Shown one piece after another: positions 35,364-44,670 of a stretch of 64,000 bases of DNA. Position 1 is the first letter of the stretch. Each line of letters begins with the position of its first letter. Position numbers and translations under genes: made by a program. This DNA comes from an uncultured Gammaproteobacteria bacterium (GTDB taxonomy: Bacteria; Pseudomonadota; Gammaproteobacteria; Arenicellales; Poriferihabitantaceae). The stretch is taken from assembly GCA_947259885.1 (NCBI GenBank), contig CAMYNW010000010.1, positions 62,001 to 126,000 of the forward strand. Reading direction: 5' to 3'. A model generated the notes under the pieces. That model was given only the letters and a program-made list of their open reading frames with translations, did not search any database and was not told the origin of the DNA.

Positions 35364-35909
35364 ATGATTATCAGGAAAACTATGATGATTCACGAGACCA
35401 CCTAAACAGATGGTTATGGAGAGTCTTGCGACCCCATAACCCGGGTCGCCGCTGTTGCTGTAGCCCAAAATCCGGCTGCTGGTGGCTTCGTCCAGGACCT
35501 GTCATCTTTATTTGATATTGGCAGTCAGTGTGGTGAAGTGCTTATGAGTCGTGCTGTCATTATGCTTGTTCGATCTCCTATTAGTTATGGCAAGGCCACC
35601 ATCATTGGAGTTGCTGGAGATATGGAACATGGTGGAGCGATGATTCACCTAAAATTGGGTAAGCCCATGCGCGCAGCGGTTGGGGGTGGCGAAGCATTGA
35701 TACCCTCGAACTCAAAAATTGCAGCTGTTGGAGTACCTATTGATATTCCGCTTGGACATAAAGACGAAGCTTGGTCATTTGATCATTTCGACACAATGAC
35801 AATCATGGTTGCTGATGCACCGCGTCCCAACGAAATTGTTCTGTGTATGGTTGTTGCAGACGGAGGACGACCGCTCCCCCGTGTTGGTAGCGGCCCAATC
35901 ACAAATTGA
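35364..35909 (+). pseudogene. DUF1185 ('amino acid synthesis') family gene with nonsense codon 14
   Basis: The frame from ATG 35364 reads MIIRKTMMIHETT, then TAA at 35403-35405, then continues in the same frame with TDGYGESCDPITRVAAVAVA and QNPAAGGFVQDLSSLF through to TGA 35909. The whole reading matches the DUF1185 family: SYGKATIIGVAGDMEHGGAM, KLGKPMRAAVGGGEALIPS and DAPRPNEIVLCMVVADGGRP. Only this stop breaks it. A CAA to TAA change would explain it. A shorter product from GTG 35538 would lose the N-terminal third. It is most likely a recent pseudogene, or a base error. Confidence 0.75.
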
Positions 35910-36165
35910 TTGGCACAGAGATTTCTGGAGCCAAAAGAACCAAAAGGTCCAGACCCAATTGAAATTTTCCAACGGCGTCAAAGGGCAATCAGCACTCTTT
36001 TATTTTTTCAAGCCAAAGGTCAGTAACTAGGATTCCACGGTAGTTCGATAGATTTTCGCCAGAGTCTGCTGTCGCGAAAGACTGGAATTTACGGAGTTAC
36101 TCAGTTAAGTTAAATCTATCGCTCAGATTCTAACTTCTGCATTTAAGGAAATGAATTAGAGTTAG

Positions 36166-36189
36166 AAAAGGCTCCTACAGGAGCCTTTT
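36166..36189. terminator. Bidirectional rho-independent terminator
   Basis: AAAAGGCTCC (36166-36175) and GGAGCCTTTT (36180-36189) form a perfect 10-bp stem with a 4-nt loop; the A/T ends give U-runs on both strands. It lies 16 bp after the stop of the minus-strand helix-hairpin-helix gene. Confidence 0.85.
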
Positions 36190-36204
36190 CTTTATTATGT
36201 TGAC

Positions 36205-36612
36205 TTAATAAGTCATAACTGGCCGTAGCCTTTTTGCATGGGCAATCCATTTTCGCACCATCATTTCGCTGGGTACTTGTCTCACCAGTTTTTTCTTTGC
36301 ATTAGTGGTGTGCATGGCTTCGGACAAGTTGGTAGCATTGCGGTTTCGCAGTTCCTTGACTGTATCGACTCCGGCCGCTTCGAGCAGCTCCGCATACTGA
36401 GTTCCAACTCCTCTAATGCGAAACAAATCCGCCATATTGACGCAGCGCAAAACGATTTTTTCGCTGATGCCCGCCTCTTTTGCAATCATCTTTCGCCCTT
36501 TGCGGCTGGCCCCGTCTTTCAGCAGTTTTGCCGGGCTACCACATCCGATTTTCCTCAGTTTAGCGCCGTACTTTGGGCCAATTCCTTCTATCGACTGAAT
36601 TGATTTTGCCAT
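36205..36612 (-). CDS. Helix-hairpin-helix protein (DUF4332-like)
   Basis: A 135-residue protein with two helix-hairpin-helix units: SIEGIGPKYGAKLRKIGC near the N-terminus and FRIRGVGTQYAELLEAAGVD in the middle, each with the GIG/GVG hairpin. It fits the DUF4332 group, made almost only of such motifs and presumed to bind nucleic acid or a protein partner. It is basic (many Arg and Lys near KGRKMIAKEAG and KKKLVRQ). It is a single gene ended by the hairpin at 36166-36189. Confidence 0.75.
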   Translation of the reverse strand: MAKSIQSIEGIGPKYGAKLRKIGCGSPAKLLKDGASRKGRKMIAKEAGISEKIVLRCVNMADLFRIRGVGTQYAELLEAAGVDTVKELRNRNATNLSEAMHTTNAKKKLVRQVPSEMMVRKWIAHAKRLRPVMTY

Positions 36613-36703
36613 GTGATTTCCTCAGTTTGTGTTTTGATGAAATGATATTGATTTCATACGCCAGCGTTATGACGCTGCCTCGCAATGAGGTCGGTTACTG
36701 AAA

Positions 36704-37336
36704 CTACCCCTGACGCTCTTCAGCAGCCTTATTGATGAGAAAGTTGATGACGTTAATCAGCTCATCGTGGCTGCCCGCCATGGAAACACTGGTGCGATAT
36801 TTACCATCAACGATAATCGCGGGTACACCGGTAATGCCGTATTTTCGCCCCATGACGCTAGCAAAATTTAGCTTGTTATTGACCGCGAATGAGTTGAATG
36901 TATCGACAATGGCACCTGGATCGGCGCCCTGGGCACCGGCCCATTCTGCAACCTGCTCCACTGTGTTAAAGGGTTTCCGGTCTTTGTGGATGGCATCAAA
37001 GAACTTTCCATGGAGTTGATCGACTAATCCGAGTGCTTCAAAAGTAAAATACACGCGCGCCTGGAATTCCCAGCTCTGATTGAGCATCGCCGGGATCGGA
37101 ACATGTTCAGCGTTGTCTGGTATGTTTTCCAGCCACTTAATAATATAGGGCTCGAGGCGATAACAGTGTGGGCAACGGTACCAGAACATTTCCACTACCT
37201 CGATTTTGTCACCGGTCTGAACCGGTTGGACTTCGCTCAGCAGCTCATAGTGTCCTCCCTCTACATATTCCTGCGTCTGGGCGAAAACAGGGCTGATAAG
37301 CAGGGAAAGACTAAGGGCGAGTATAAGATTTTTCAT
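36704..37336 (-). CDS. dsbA: Thiol:disulfide interchange protein DsbA
   Basis: A 210-residue periplasmic thioredoxin-fold oxidase. A Sec signal peptide ends at VFAQ. The active site is Cys55-Pro-His-Cys58 in FWYRCPHCYRLEPY, and the cis-proline loop is GITGVPAIIVDGKYR. Length and CPHC match gammaproteobacterial DsbA, which introduces disulfides into exported proteins. It is transcribed alone; its partner DsbB is not in the window. Confidence 0.92.
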   Translation of the reverse strand: MKNLILALSLSLLISPVFAQTQEYVEGGHYELLSEVQPVQTGDKIEVVEMFWYRCPHCYRLEPYIIKWLENIPDNAEHVPIPAMLNQSWEFQARVYFTFEALGLVDQLHGKFFDAIHKDRKPFNTVEQVAEWAGAQGADPGAIVDTFNSFAVNNKLNFASVMGRKYGITGVPAIIVDGKYRTSVSMAGSHDELINVINFLINKAAEERQG

Positions 37337-37434
37337 TGTTGCAATGCAGTTTGATTAACGTAAATGATTATTGTAACCAACACTTAGGATTATAGGGAGT
37401 ACTATATGGTTCATTCATGAATCCTGGATTAACG

Positions 37435-38799
37435 TCAGCCCATCCGGGTTTCGAGATATTCGCAAAGTTTTTGAGGGATGTCGTCGAAGCTGCCATTACT
37501 CATTGCGACTAGTACAGACTCTCCTTTGAGTTTTTGTCCGACGATCTCGCTGATTTCCTCAGGACTGTGGCATATCTCGATTGGGATCTTAGTAGGCAAA
37601 TCCGCAGGTTTCCACGATAAATCGTTCGGTAGGTAAAATACCACCTCGTTGGCTGATTCCAAAGCTTCTGCGAGTAAATCGCCATGGCAACCCAAACGCA
37701 TTGTGTTCGATCTTGGCTCAATGATGGCGATCAGATACGCGTTTTGGTGGGCTTTTCGTAGTGCATCGAGGGTCAGTGAGATAGCGGTTGGATGGTGGGC
37801 AAAGTCCTCATATAACAGCACGCTATCGCTCTCAAATATGCACTGAAGTCGACGGTCATTGGGAATGTAGGTGTTCAGTGCGGTGCAGGCCTGGTCCGGC
37901 GCCAGCCCTGCCTCGCTAGCGGCTGCAATTGCGGCCAGCGCATTAGCCATGTTGTGGCGCCCAATACACTCCCAGCTGACGTGACCTATTTCAGAACCGT
38001 TGTGGTAGACGGTAAAACAGCTGAAATCAGCTGCCTGAGTGCGTGTAGACCAATCGGCTTCTTCACTATCCGAGGAAAACGTGGTGGAATTTGACCAGCA
38101 CCCCATCTCCATTACCTCACCAATATTTTTGTCATCCGAATTGAATACGATGCATCCATTCGAGGGCACAATTCGAATGAGATGATGGAACTGGCGTTTT
38201 ATCTGATCTATATCGTCGAAAATGTCGGCATGGTCAAACTCGAGATTGTTTAGTACAGCAATATCAGGGCTATAGTGAACGAACTTAGAGCGCTTATCAA
38301 AGAAAGCAGTATCGTATTCATCCGCTTCTATAATGAAATATTTACCCTGACCAATGCGGGCGGATTCTGAAAAATTTCCGGGTTTACCACCAATCAGGAA
38401 CCCGGGAGACATACTATTGTGCTCCAGAATCCAGGCCAGCATGGAGCTGGTAGAGGTTTTGCCATGGGTGCCAGCCACGGCGATAACCTGATAATTCTTG
38501 AGCACATGTTGCGCCAGCCATGCAGGCCCGGAAAGATAGGGGAGTTTGTGGTCAAGGACGTGTTCGACCAACGGATTTCCCCTGGAGAGCGCGTTGCCGA
38601 CTACGATGCAATCGCAATCAGTATCGATATGTTCGGCAAGGTAGCCTGATTTGACCGTGATCCCGGCGGCTGCCAGCAGATCGCTCATCGGTGGGTATAC
38701 ATTGGCATCGCACCCAATAACTTGATGCCTCATTGATTTGGCGATCTGGGCGATTCCCGCCATAAAGGTGCCGCAAATACCGGCTATAAAAACCTTCAA
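37435..38799 (-). CDS. mpl: UDP-MurNAc:L-Ala-gamma-D-Glu-meso-DAP ligase
   Basis: A 454-residue Mur-ligase family enzyme that recycles the peptidoglycan tripeptide onto UDP-MurNAc. The N-terminal FIAGICGTFMAGIAQIAKSM, the ATP loop AVAGTHGKTSTSSMLAWILE, the carbamate/Mg region EADEYDTAFFDKRSKFVHY and the C-terminal DFAHHPTAI are characteristic of Mpl. The start is TTG 38799, which overlaps the stop of the preceding Yip1-like gene (TTGA), so no other start is needed. Confidence 0.92.
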   Translation of the reverse strand: MKVFIAGICGTFMAGIAQIAKSMRHQVIGCDANVYPPMSDLLAAAGITVKSGYLAEHIDTDCDCIVVGNALSRGNPLVEHVLDHKLPYLSGPAWLAQHVLKNYQVIAVAGTHGKTSTSSMLAWILEHNSMSPGFLIGGKPGNFSESARIGQGKYFIIEADEYDTAFFDKRSKFVHYSPDIAVLNNLEFDHADIFDDIDQIKRQFHHLIRIVPSNGCIVFNSDDKNIGEVMEMGCWSNSTTFSSDSEEADWSTRTQAADFSCFTVYHNGSEIGHVSWECIGRHNMANALAAIAAASEAGLAPDQACTALNTYIPNDRRLQCIFESDSVLLYEDFAHHPTAISLTLDALRKAHQNAYLIAIIEPRSNTMRLGCHGDLLAEALESANEVVFYLPNDLSWKPADLPTKIPIEICHSPEEISEIVGQKLKGESVLVAMSNGSFDDIPQKLCEYLETRMG

Positions 38800-39317
38800 C
38801 TATTTGGGCCGAACAGGTTAATCATAATGAACTGGATCACGAACGACATCAGGAGGCTAATACCGATCGACATGCTCATTCTGATTTCAATAGATTCGCG
38901 GATAATGCGCGCGGTCACGCCAATCTCCCAAAGCCAGAGTGAAATCAGGATGAAAGATCCAATGCCTGGCTGGGCGCCACTGCCGGTAGCAGAGACAGGA
39001 ATACTTCCAGCGATTAGAGGCAGTGAAACGAGATTCATGATGGCGGATGTGCCATATAACGCACTGGCAGATTGATACCACCGAGTCATCTTCCTTGTGA
39101 TCTGAAGTAACCCCAGCCACGCGACACCAACCAGCAGAGTATGGCTGGCTGCGAGCAGAAACGGGCTGGCCCCAGGAGCAAGCATGTTGTAGCCGACAAA
39201 GAGCACGATAAATGTGCCTGCTATGCACACTGTCAGAATCTGCCGATCGGCTGGCAAATCCTGAGGATTTGCAGCGAATAGGCAGATACGAATCAGGGTC
39301 CGAATCGTGTTTAGCAT
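38796..39317 (-). CDS. Yip1-family inner-membrane protein
   Basis: A 173-residue membrane protein with about five hydrophobic helices, starting near residue 30 (TVCIAGTFIVLFVGYNML) and ending INLFGPNS. It resembles the small bacterial Yip1-domain proteins of unknown function. ATG 39317 (MLNTIRTLIRIC) is chosen; a longer frame to 39620 runs antisense through the rnd gene and was rejected. It overlaps mpl by 4 bp. It is divergent from rnd over 60 bp. Confidence 0.75.
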   Translation of the reverse strand: MLNTIRTLIRICLFAANPQDLPADRQILTVCIAGTFIVLFVGYNMLAPGASPFLLAASHTLLVGVAWLGLLQITRKMTRWYQSASALYGTSAIMNLVSLPLIAGSIPVSATGSGAQPGIGSFILISLWLWEIGVTARIIRESIEIRMSMSIGISLLMSFVIQFIMINLFGPNS

Positions 39318-39377
39318 TATTCTGGGTGAATGCCCCGAAGAAAGTTTTACAAAAGGTCGGATGATATCATTAGCACC

Positions 39378-40475
39378 ATGACAAACATAAAAATTATCAA
39401 TGACCAAGCGTCGTTGAAAAGGGCCTGCGAGGAGTTGAATCAGGGGCAAACTATTGCCCTGGATACTGAGTTCATGCGTGAAAAGACGTTTGTGCCGTTG
39501 CTTTGCTTGATACAGGTTTGTAGCGACAACCGGGATTACTGTATCGACCCCCTCAAAGTGCAAGACCTTTCCCCATTTGCCGACCTCGTTGCGCAACCTG
39601 AAATGATCACAATTTTGCATTCATGTCGCCAGGATTTTGAGGCGCTAGATACTCGAATATCAAAGTCGGTGGCGAATCTATTTGATACGCAACTAGCAGC
39701 CGCGTTTTGTGGTTACGGAGATCAGGTCAGCTACGCTGGATTGGTAGAGATATTAACCGGCACAAAACTTGCTAAGTCCCACACCCGAGCGAATTGGCAG
39801 AAGCGACCACTTTCCAGCGCGGAAATTGAATACGCAATGGATGATGTGAGATATCTTGAACCATTGCACGATCAACTTAGTATCGCGCTTGAGCGCGCTG
39901 GCCGTTTACCGTGGTTTGTTGAAGAGTGTCAGCGGCAACTTGATCCCGACTATTGGCGAGTTGATCCTGAGCAGGCATGGAAACGGCTCAAGGGCGGGGG
40001 AAATTTGCCAGCCCAAGCGCAAGAAACAGCGCGCCGACTGGCGATTTGGCGAGAGCATCAAGCTATAAGGCGTGATCGACCCAGAGAGTGGGTGTTATCT
40101 ACTGCCGCATTATTACAAATCAGTCGACTTAATCCAGAAACGGAAAGTCAGCTCATCCAAATCGAAGAGGTTAATACCGGTGTTATTCGAAATTCCGCTG
40201 ATGCCATACTTGAGATATGCGCAAGCTCTGCGCGGGATCATGATGCAGAACCACTCTGGGTGCGTCAGCAAATGTTGGACGCCGAGCAGAAGAAGCGCGT
40301 AAAAGGAGTAATGACGATGTTACGACAGGCGGCTGAAGAACTTGGAATAAGCGCTTCGCTACTGGCTAATCGAAATGCGGTGGAACGGTTTGTGCGTGAC
40401 AATGCTGAAATAGACTTGTTTCGTGGCTGGCGCAGAGAAGTAATTGGGGAACAGGTTCTGCGACACTATTCATGA
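39378..40475 (+). CDS. rnd: Ribonuclease D
   Basis: A 365-residue 3'-5' exoribonuclease for tRNA 3' maturation. The DEDDy sites are visible: Asp29/Glu31 in ALDTEFMREKTFVP, Asp in LHSCRQDFEAL, and Tyr...Asp in EIEYAMDDVRYLEPL. An HRDC domain follows (about residues 205-285; WREHQAIRRDRPREWVLS). ATG 39378 is chosen because it aligns with the usual RNase D start; ATG 39330 would add 16 residues. The last 10 bp overlap the convergent mltA. Confidence 0.9.
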   Translation: MTNIKIINDQASLKRACEELNQGQTIALDTEFMREKTFVPLLCLIQVCSDNRDYCIDPLKVQDLSPFADLVAQPEMITILHSCRQDFEALDTRISKSVANLFDTQLAAAFCGYGDQVSYAGLVEILTGTKLAKSHTRANWQKRPLSSAEIEYAMDDVRYLEPLHDQLSIALERAGRLPWFVEECQRQLDPDYWRVDPEQAWKRLKGGGNLPAQAQETARRLAIWREHQAIRRDRPREWVLSTAALLQISRLNPETESQLIQIEEVNTGVIRNSADAILEICASSARDHDAEPLWVRQQMLDAEQKKRVKGVMTMLRQAAEELGISASLLANRNAVERFVRDNAEIDLFRGWRREVIGEQVLRHYS

Positions 40476-41611
40476 TCCATAGAGGCGTTTGGTAACAGTA
40501 CAATCAGGGAGCCAGGTGATTTCATTGTACCTGCGGCGCGTTCTGCGTCTTGATCATTGCCCCAGAATAGATCGGCACGCAGGGGCCCCTTAATTGCGCC
40601 ACCTGTATCCTGGGCAAAAACTAATTTGTTAAGAAGGCGGTCAGGCGATTCTGGGTAGTGGGTTGACAGCCACATGGGTGTTCCCAGCTGGATTAGCTTT
40701 GGGTCGATTGCGATGCTGCGTTCAGCGGTTAATGGAACGTTTAGTGAACCAATGGGACCCTGTCCTGGGTCTTCTCTCAGAACAAAGAAAATATAACTCG
40801 GATTTTGATTCAGCAGTTCCTCCGCCTGGTCCGGATGCTCCCTGAGCCATTGTTTGATGGTAAACAATGATACTTGCTCCAGTTCTAACTCGCCTCGTTC
40901 AACCAGGGTCTTGCCAATAGCCTGATACGGATGACCATTCTGGTCACTATATCCGGCGCCGATTACATTGCCGTCAGGTAACTGAATCCGCCCGGAGCCT
41001 TGAATGTGTAGGAAGAATACGTCGTCACGATTATCCAGCCACACCAGTTCGTTGCCCTGCAATAATTCTCGATCCGTTTCGATTTCAGCACGAGAGAAAT
41101 AAGGGATGACCTTATTGCCGATTAGTCTGCCGCGAAGGCGTTGGTTACGTAACTCAGGGAAGCGGTCACCGAGGTCGATGATCAGCAATGAATCAGGTCT
41201 CGTATAGAGAGGGTACCGATAGCGTTCAGTGGGTTCAAAACTGCCGTACAGCAGTGGCTCATAATATCCGGTGATCAATCCTTGGTTGCGACCTCTTGCA
41301 CCATGTACCTTGTGCGGCGTAAACCAGCTTTCGAAAAACTGTTGCGCTTGCACCTTATCCGGAGTCCCTAACTCTGTCGCAGCGGCGCAGAGCTTACTCC
41401 AGGTCACTTCCTCTTGGAGTGCCTTGCAGCTGTTTAGAAGCGCTGGCCAAGCCTCATGATGTTGGTCTAAGGACCAGCCTGGGACTCGACTCCAGGAGAC
41501 GGCCTTGCCGATGCCTGGTTCGGGGGGCCTGAACAGCGCGCAGGCGCTGAGCACCGAAAGTAAACCGGCAAAGACAACCAGACGCAGGTTGACCTGTATG
41601 CGATCAGGCAC
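40466..41611 (-). CDS. mltA: Membrane-bound lytic murein transglycosylase A
   Basis: A 381-residue lipoprotein that cleaves peptidoglycan to 1,6-anhydroMurNAc ends. The lipobox is VLSAC with Cys24. The MltA barrel shows GLITGYYEPLL, DDVFFLHIQGSGRIQLPDG and YSDQNGHPYQAIGKTL, and the 3D domain has FAQDTGGAIKGPLRADLFWG with the catalytic aspartate. The start is GTG 41611, overlapping the aminotransferase stop by 8 bp, so the two genes are likely coupled. Its 3' end overlaps the convergent rnd. Confidence 0.92.
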   Translation of the reverse strand: MPDRIQVNLRLVVFAGLLSVLSACALFRPPEPGIGKAVSWSRVPGWSLDQHHEAWPALLNSCKALQEEVTWSKLCAAATELGTPDKVQAQQFFESWFTPHKVHGARGRNQGLITGYYEPLLYGSFEPTERYRYPLYTRPDSLLIIDLGDRFPELRNQRLRGRLIGNKVIPYFSRAEIETDRELLQGNELVWLDNRDDVFFLHIQGSGRIQLPDGNVIGAGYSDQNGHPYQAIGKTLVERGELELEQVSLFTIKQWLREHPDQAEELLNQNPSYIFFVLREDPGQGPIGSLNVPLTAERSIAIDPKLIQLGTPMWLSTHYPESPDRLLNKLVFAQDTGGAIKGPLRADLFWGNDQDAERAAGTMKSPGSLIVLLPNASMDHE

Positions 41612-42866
41612 TAGCGGCTAGTTTGATACAGGTTGTGAGCACCTCGGTGGCCTGACCGACCTCTTCTAATATGGGAAAAGTCGGCGCAATCCGTATATTG
41701 CGATCTCGCGGATCTTTACCATACGGAAACGGCGCACCAGCGCCAGTGAGCTTAACTCCTGCGTCGGCGGCCAACTCAATGATCTTTTTTGCGGTGCCGT
41801 CCGGTGCATCCAGACTGATAAAGTAGCCACCTTTGGGTTTAGTCCAAGTGGCGATGCCGAGATCGCCTAACTCCCGTTCAAGAATTTCGTCGACCAGATC
41901 GAATTTCGGTTTGACCAATGCGGCATGCTTTTGCATATGCGCCCGCAGTCCCTGAAGATTTTTGAATAGTTGGAGATGTCGAATCTGATTTACTTTATCC
42001 GGTCCGATGGTCTGAACGGATAGATGCGTCTTGATATCCGCAATGTTTGTATCGCTAGCCGCCAAGCACGCCACGCCAGAACCGGGATGGCTGATTTTTG
42101 AGGTTGAAGCAAATTCGATAACTCGATTGGGATTTCCGGCTGCGAGGCAATGCTCCATGATGTTAGCAAGCTCGGGCCGCTCGTCGCCAAGGTGGTGCTC
42201 GGCGTAGGCATTGTCCCACAGAATACGGAAATCCGAGGCAGCCGGCATCGCCGCAAGTCTCTTGACAGTATCATTGCTATAACAGCTGCCGGTCGGATTA
42301 CTGTACTTAGGGACGCACCAGATTCCTTTGATGTCATGGTCACTAGAGACAAGTGCTTCGACCTGATCCATGTCAGGACCGTCATCGGTAATATCCACCG
42401 TTAAAAGTTCAAACCCAAGGTGTTCGGTAACTTTAAAATGTCTATCATAACCAGGAGACGGGCAGATGAATTTTCTTGTTTCAGTGCGGTGCCAAGGTTC
42501 TGCGCCATCCGGCACGCCGAACTGGCATCCCCTAGCCAGGGTGTCGTACATCATATTAAGACTGGAATTGCCGCCAACAATTATGTTGTCGGCCGAGACC
42601 TCCAGTATCTCCGCGAACAGAGCTTTCATGGGCGGCAGCCCGTCGAGTCCGCCGTAGTTTCGGGTATCAGTGCCATCGAGCAGGTACTGATCTGCGGGTA
42701 ACGACAGAAGCCCGTTTGCCAGATCGAGTTGCATTGAAGACGGCTTTCCGCGAGTGATATCAAGGGACAGCTGCATATTCTTGAAATCTTGATATTGCTG
42801 TTCTAGCTGGTTGCGCTGTTGTCGAAGTATTTTGAGACCTTTTTCGGAAGGAGGGGTTGCAGACAT
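41604..42866 (-). CDS. Class I aminotransferase, subgroup Ic aspartate aminotransferase-like
   Basis: A 420-residue PLP enzyme of the Asp_aminotransf group (PF12897 type). The PLP lysine is Lys257 in EFASTSKISHPGSG; Asn190, Asp218 and Tyr221 occur in KYSNPTGS and ILWDNAYAEHH. The N-terminal LSLDITRGKPSSMQLDLANG and NYGGLDGLPPMK are distinctive of this subgroup, known mostly as aspartate aminotransferases. Substrate preference was not deducible. It is the first gene of the pair with mltA. Confidence 0.82.
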   Translation of the reverse strand: MSATPPSEKGLKILRQQRNQLEQQYQDFKNMQLSLDITRGKPSSMQLDLANGLLSLPADQYLLDGTDTRNYGGLDGLPPMKALFAEILEVSADNIIVGGNSSLNMMYDTLARGCQFGVPDGAEPWHRTETRKFICPSPGYDRHFKVTEHLGFELLTVDITDDGPDMDQVEALVSSDHDIKGIWCVPKYSNPTGSCYSNDTVKRLAAMPAASDFRILWDNAYAEHHLGDERPELANIMEHCLAAGNPNRVIEFASTSKISHPGSGVACLAASDTNIADIKTHLSVQTIGPDKVNQIRHLQLFKNLQGLRAHMQKHAALVKPKFDLVDEILERELGDLGIATWTKPKGGYFISLDAPDGTAKKIIELAADAGVKLTGAGAPFPYGKDPRDRNIRIAPTFPILEEVGQATEVLTTCIKLAASA

Positions 42867-43055
42867 CTGGGCACAATGATGAGGTGAATTTATGGTGGAT
42901 TTTATCAGTTACTGAATGGCCTGATCAGCATTAGCTTTGGACCCGTGTGGATTGTGGTTGACCCAGGATTAGAGTTTCTTGATCCACTGTACTTAGAGGT
43001 AATTTAGCAGTAAAATTGCGCCCCGATTTATTGAGCCCTCAGGGAGCCGATCTTC

Positions 43056-43271
43056 ATGCCGTCAGTTCAAGTTCGACAAAACGAACCTTTTGATGTGATT
43101 TTGCGCCGTTTTCGGCGTGCCTGCGAGCGGGCGGGTGTGTTCACAGAGTCCCGTCGTCGTCAGCACTATGAAAAGCCAACTACTATTCGAAAGCGAGATG
43201 GCGATGCGGCAGTTCGGCGTGAAATGAAGCGCGTATCGCGGCAGAAAGCCCGGCGGAAGCGGCTCTACTAA
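43056..43271 (+). CDS. rpsU: 30S ribosomal protein S21
   Basis: 71 residues, basic, with the family core [19 protein letters not shown] and the Arg/Lys-rich end KARRKRLY. It binds the 30S subunit near the mRNA exit. The ribosome site is GGGAG 9 nt before ATG. A strong terminator follows, then yqeY. The common gammaproteobacterial neighbours dnaG and tsaD are absent here. Confidence 0.97.
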   Translation: MPSVQVRQNEPFDVILRRFRRACERAGVFTESRRRQHYEKPTTIRKRDGDAAVRREMKRVSRQKARRKRLY

Positions 43272-43290
43272 TTCCCGAATTCATGATAAT

Positions 43291-43326
43291 CGCCGAAATG
43301 GGCCCACGGGCGCATTTCGGCGTTTT
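43291..43326 (+). terminator. Rho-independent terminator after rpsU
   Basis: CGCCGAAATG (43291-43300) and CATTTCGGCG (43313-43322) pair perfectly with a 12-nt loop and are followed by TTTTCTATTTT. It separates rpsU from yqeY, though read-through to yqeY is possible. Confidence 0.88.
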
Positions 43327-43368
43327 CTATTTTGGGGTCTCTAAATGTAATGTCGAGATGGTGAAATA

Positions 43369-43815
43369 ATGTCTGATTTGAAGCAGAAACTACTGGATGA
43401 TATGAAACTGGCGATGCGTGAAAAGAGCACGGTTAGGCTTGAAACCATTCGCATGGTGCGCGCGGCAGTGCAGCGCAAGGAGGTCGACGAGAGGGTCGAG
43501 CTCGATGACAACGCTGTTCTCCAGGTGCTGCAGAAGATGGTAAAACAGTGCAAAGATGCTGCGGACCAGTTTACCCAGGGTGGACGAGACGATCTGTCGC
43601 AAAAAGAGTTGGCCAACATCGAGGTAATGGAGGCTTATCTGCCATCAAAGCTCTCTGATTCTGAAATCGACAGCATTATTCAGGAGGCGATTCAGCAATC
43701 TGGTGCGGAGTCGATGAAGGATATGGGGAAAGTTATGGGGGTCCTGCGGGACAGAGTGCAGGGGCGAGCCGATATGGGGGCGCTCAGTGGCCGAATTAAG
43801 GCGCTGCTTGGTTGA
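43369..43815 (+). CDS. yqeY: GatB/YqeY domain protein
   Basis: A 148-residue all-helical protein. The N-terminal KQKLLDDMKLAMREKSTVRL, the EAYLPSKLSDSEIDSII segment and the C-terminal KDMGKVMGVLRDRVQGRADM are typical of YqeY, related to the tail domain of GatB. It is probably involved with charged tRNA, but this is unproven. Its position beside rpsU is common in proteobacteria. Confidence 0.9.
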   Translation: MSDLKQKLLDDMKLAMREKSTVRLETIRMVRAAVQRKEVDERVELDDNAVLQVLQKMVKQCKDAADQFTQGGRDDLSQKELANIEVMEAYLPSKLSDSEIDSIIQEAIQQSGAESMKDMGKVMGVLRDRVQGRADMGALSGRIKALLG

Positions 43816-43861
43816 TTCAATCCAGCGCACAACGCTCGCTTTTTTGAAGGGGTCTTTGAAT

Positions 43862-44623
43862 ATGCGCCAATTCAGGCGTCTCATGGCATTAGCAGTTCTG
43901 CTATGCAGCTTCTGCCTCGAAGCCGCTGAAGTTGGATTCCTGATTGAAGATCGCGGTCAATCCATTGGTCAAACTGCCCTCGTCAATGACCGAATGATCT
44001 ATGTCGCGGGAACTGGTGGTGATCCGAGCAGTGATCTCCTGTTCGATGCGTCTCGGCAGATACTTTACCTGATTGAGCATGACGATCGCAGCTATTTGCA
44101 AATCGACAATCAAACTATCGATGAAGTCGCGGCATTGGTTGATTCGGTTTCAGGCGTGGTTGAGTCTCAACAGGGGGTGGTATCAGATCTGCTCTCTACT
44201 TTTGGGATTTCTAATACACCGCAGGAGCCCATTGCTGAGCTTCGAGACAGCGGGCGTCAGCTTGCGATCGGTGGCTTCTCTTGCCAACTACATCAGGCTC
44301 ACCGTAACGACAAATTACAGTTTGAAATCTGTGTCACGGACAATCAACAGCTGAAACTAAATCAAGAGGACTACTCTACGCTGAAAGAGTTTCTCGTATT
44401 CTCCAATAGAATGCAGAACAAGGCAGGAAAGCTTTTAACTACCCTTGGAATAATTCTTCCAAAAATGGACCTGGCAAGCTCTAAAGGGCTGCCAATTGGA
44501 TTGTATTCTCCTGGCCAGGGGCTCAAGGTGCGGGTTACTGGTATTGATTCCGCGAGCAAATCAACTCAGCTCACAGTTCCTACAGGATACATTCGCAGTT
44601 CTATTCCCCTTGTGTCAGGCTGA
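43862..44623 (+). CDS. Exported protein of unknown function
   Basis: A 253-residue protein with a Sec signal peptide (MRQFRRLMALAVLLCSFCLEA). A longer frame from GTG 43787 overlaps yqeY and would bury the signal peptide, so ATG 43862 is chosen. The mature part starts with beta strands (EVGFLIEDRGQSIGQTALVN, then DRMIYVAG) and YLIEHDDRSYLQIDNQT, reminiscent of DUF4412-like periplasmic proteins, but I do not assign a family. Two cysteines (GGFSCQL and FEICVTD) may pair. The gene is convergent with gpmI. Confidence 0.65.
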   Translation: MRQFRRLMALAVLLCSFCLEAAEVGFLIEDRGQSIGQTALVNDRMIYVAGTGGDPSSDLLFDASRQILYLIEHDDRSYLQIDNQTIDEVAALVDSVSGVVESQQGVVSDLLSTFGISNTPQEPIAELRDSGRQLAIGGFSCQLHQAHRNDKLQFEICVTDNQQLKLNQEDYSTLKEFLVFSNRMQNKAGKLLTTLGIILPKMDLASSKGLPIGLYSPGQGLKVRVTGIDSASKSTQLTVPTGYIRSSIPLVSG

Positions 44624-44670
44624 TGTCAGGCTGGTCCTCAGCCCGACCTGATGAAGCTGGCAAACAGGGA

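Noticed and set aside
39318..39620. N-terminal extension of the Yip1-like protein
   Set aside because: The extension lies antisense to the conserved DEDD region of rnd and adds no membrane or family sequence; ATG 39317 gives a normal start.
44628..44660. Terminator hairpin between the convergent genes at 44.6 kb
   Set aside because: TCAGG/CCTGA arms pair, but the inner stem is broken and no T-run follows; too weak to list.
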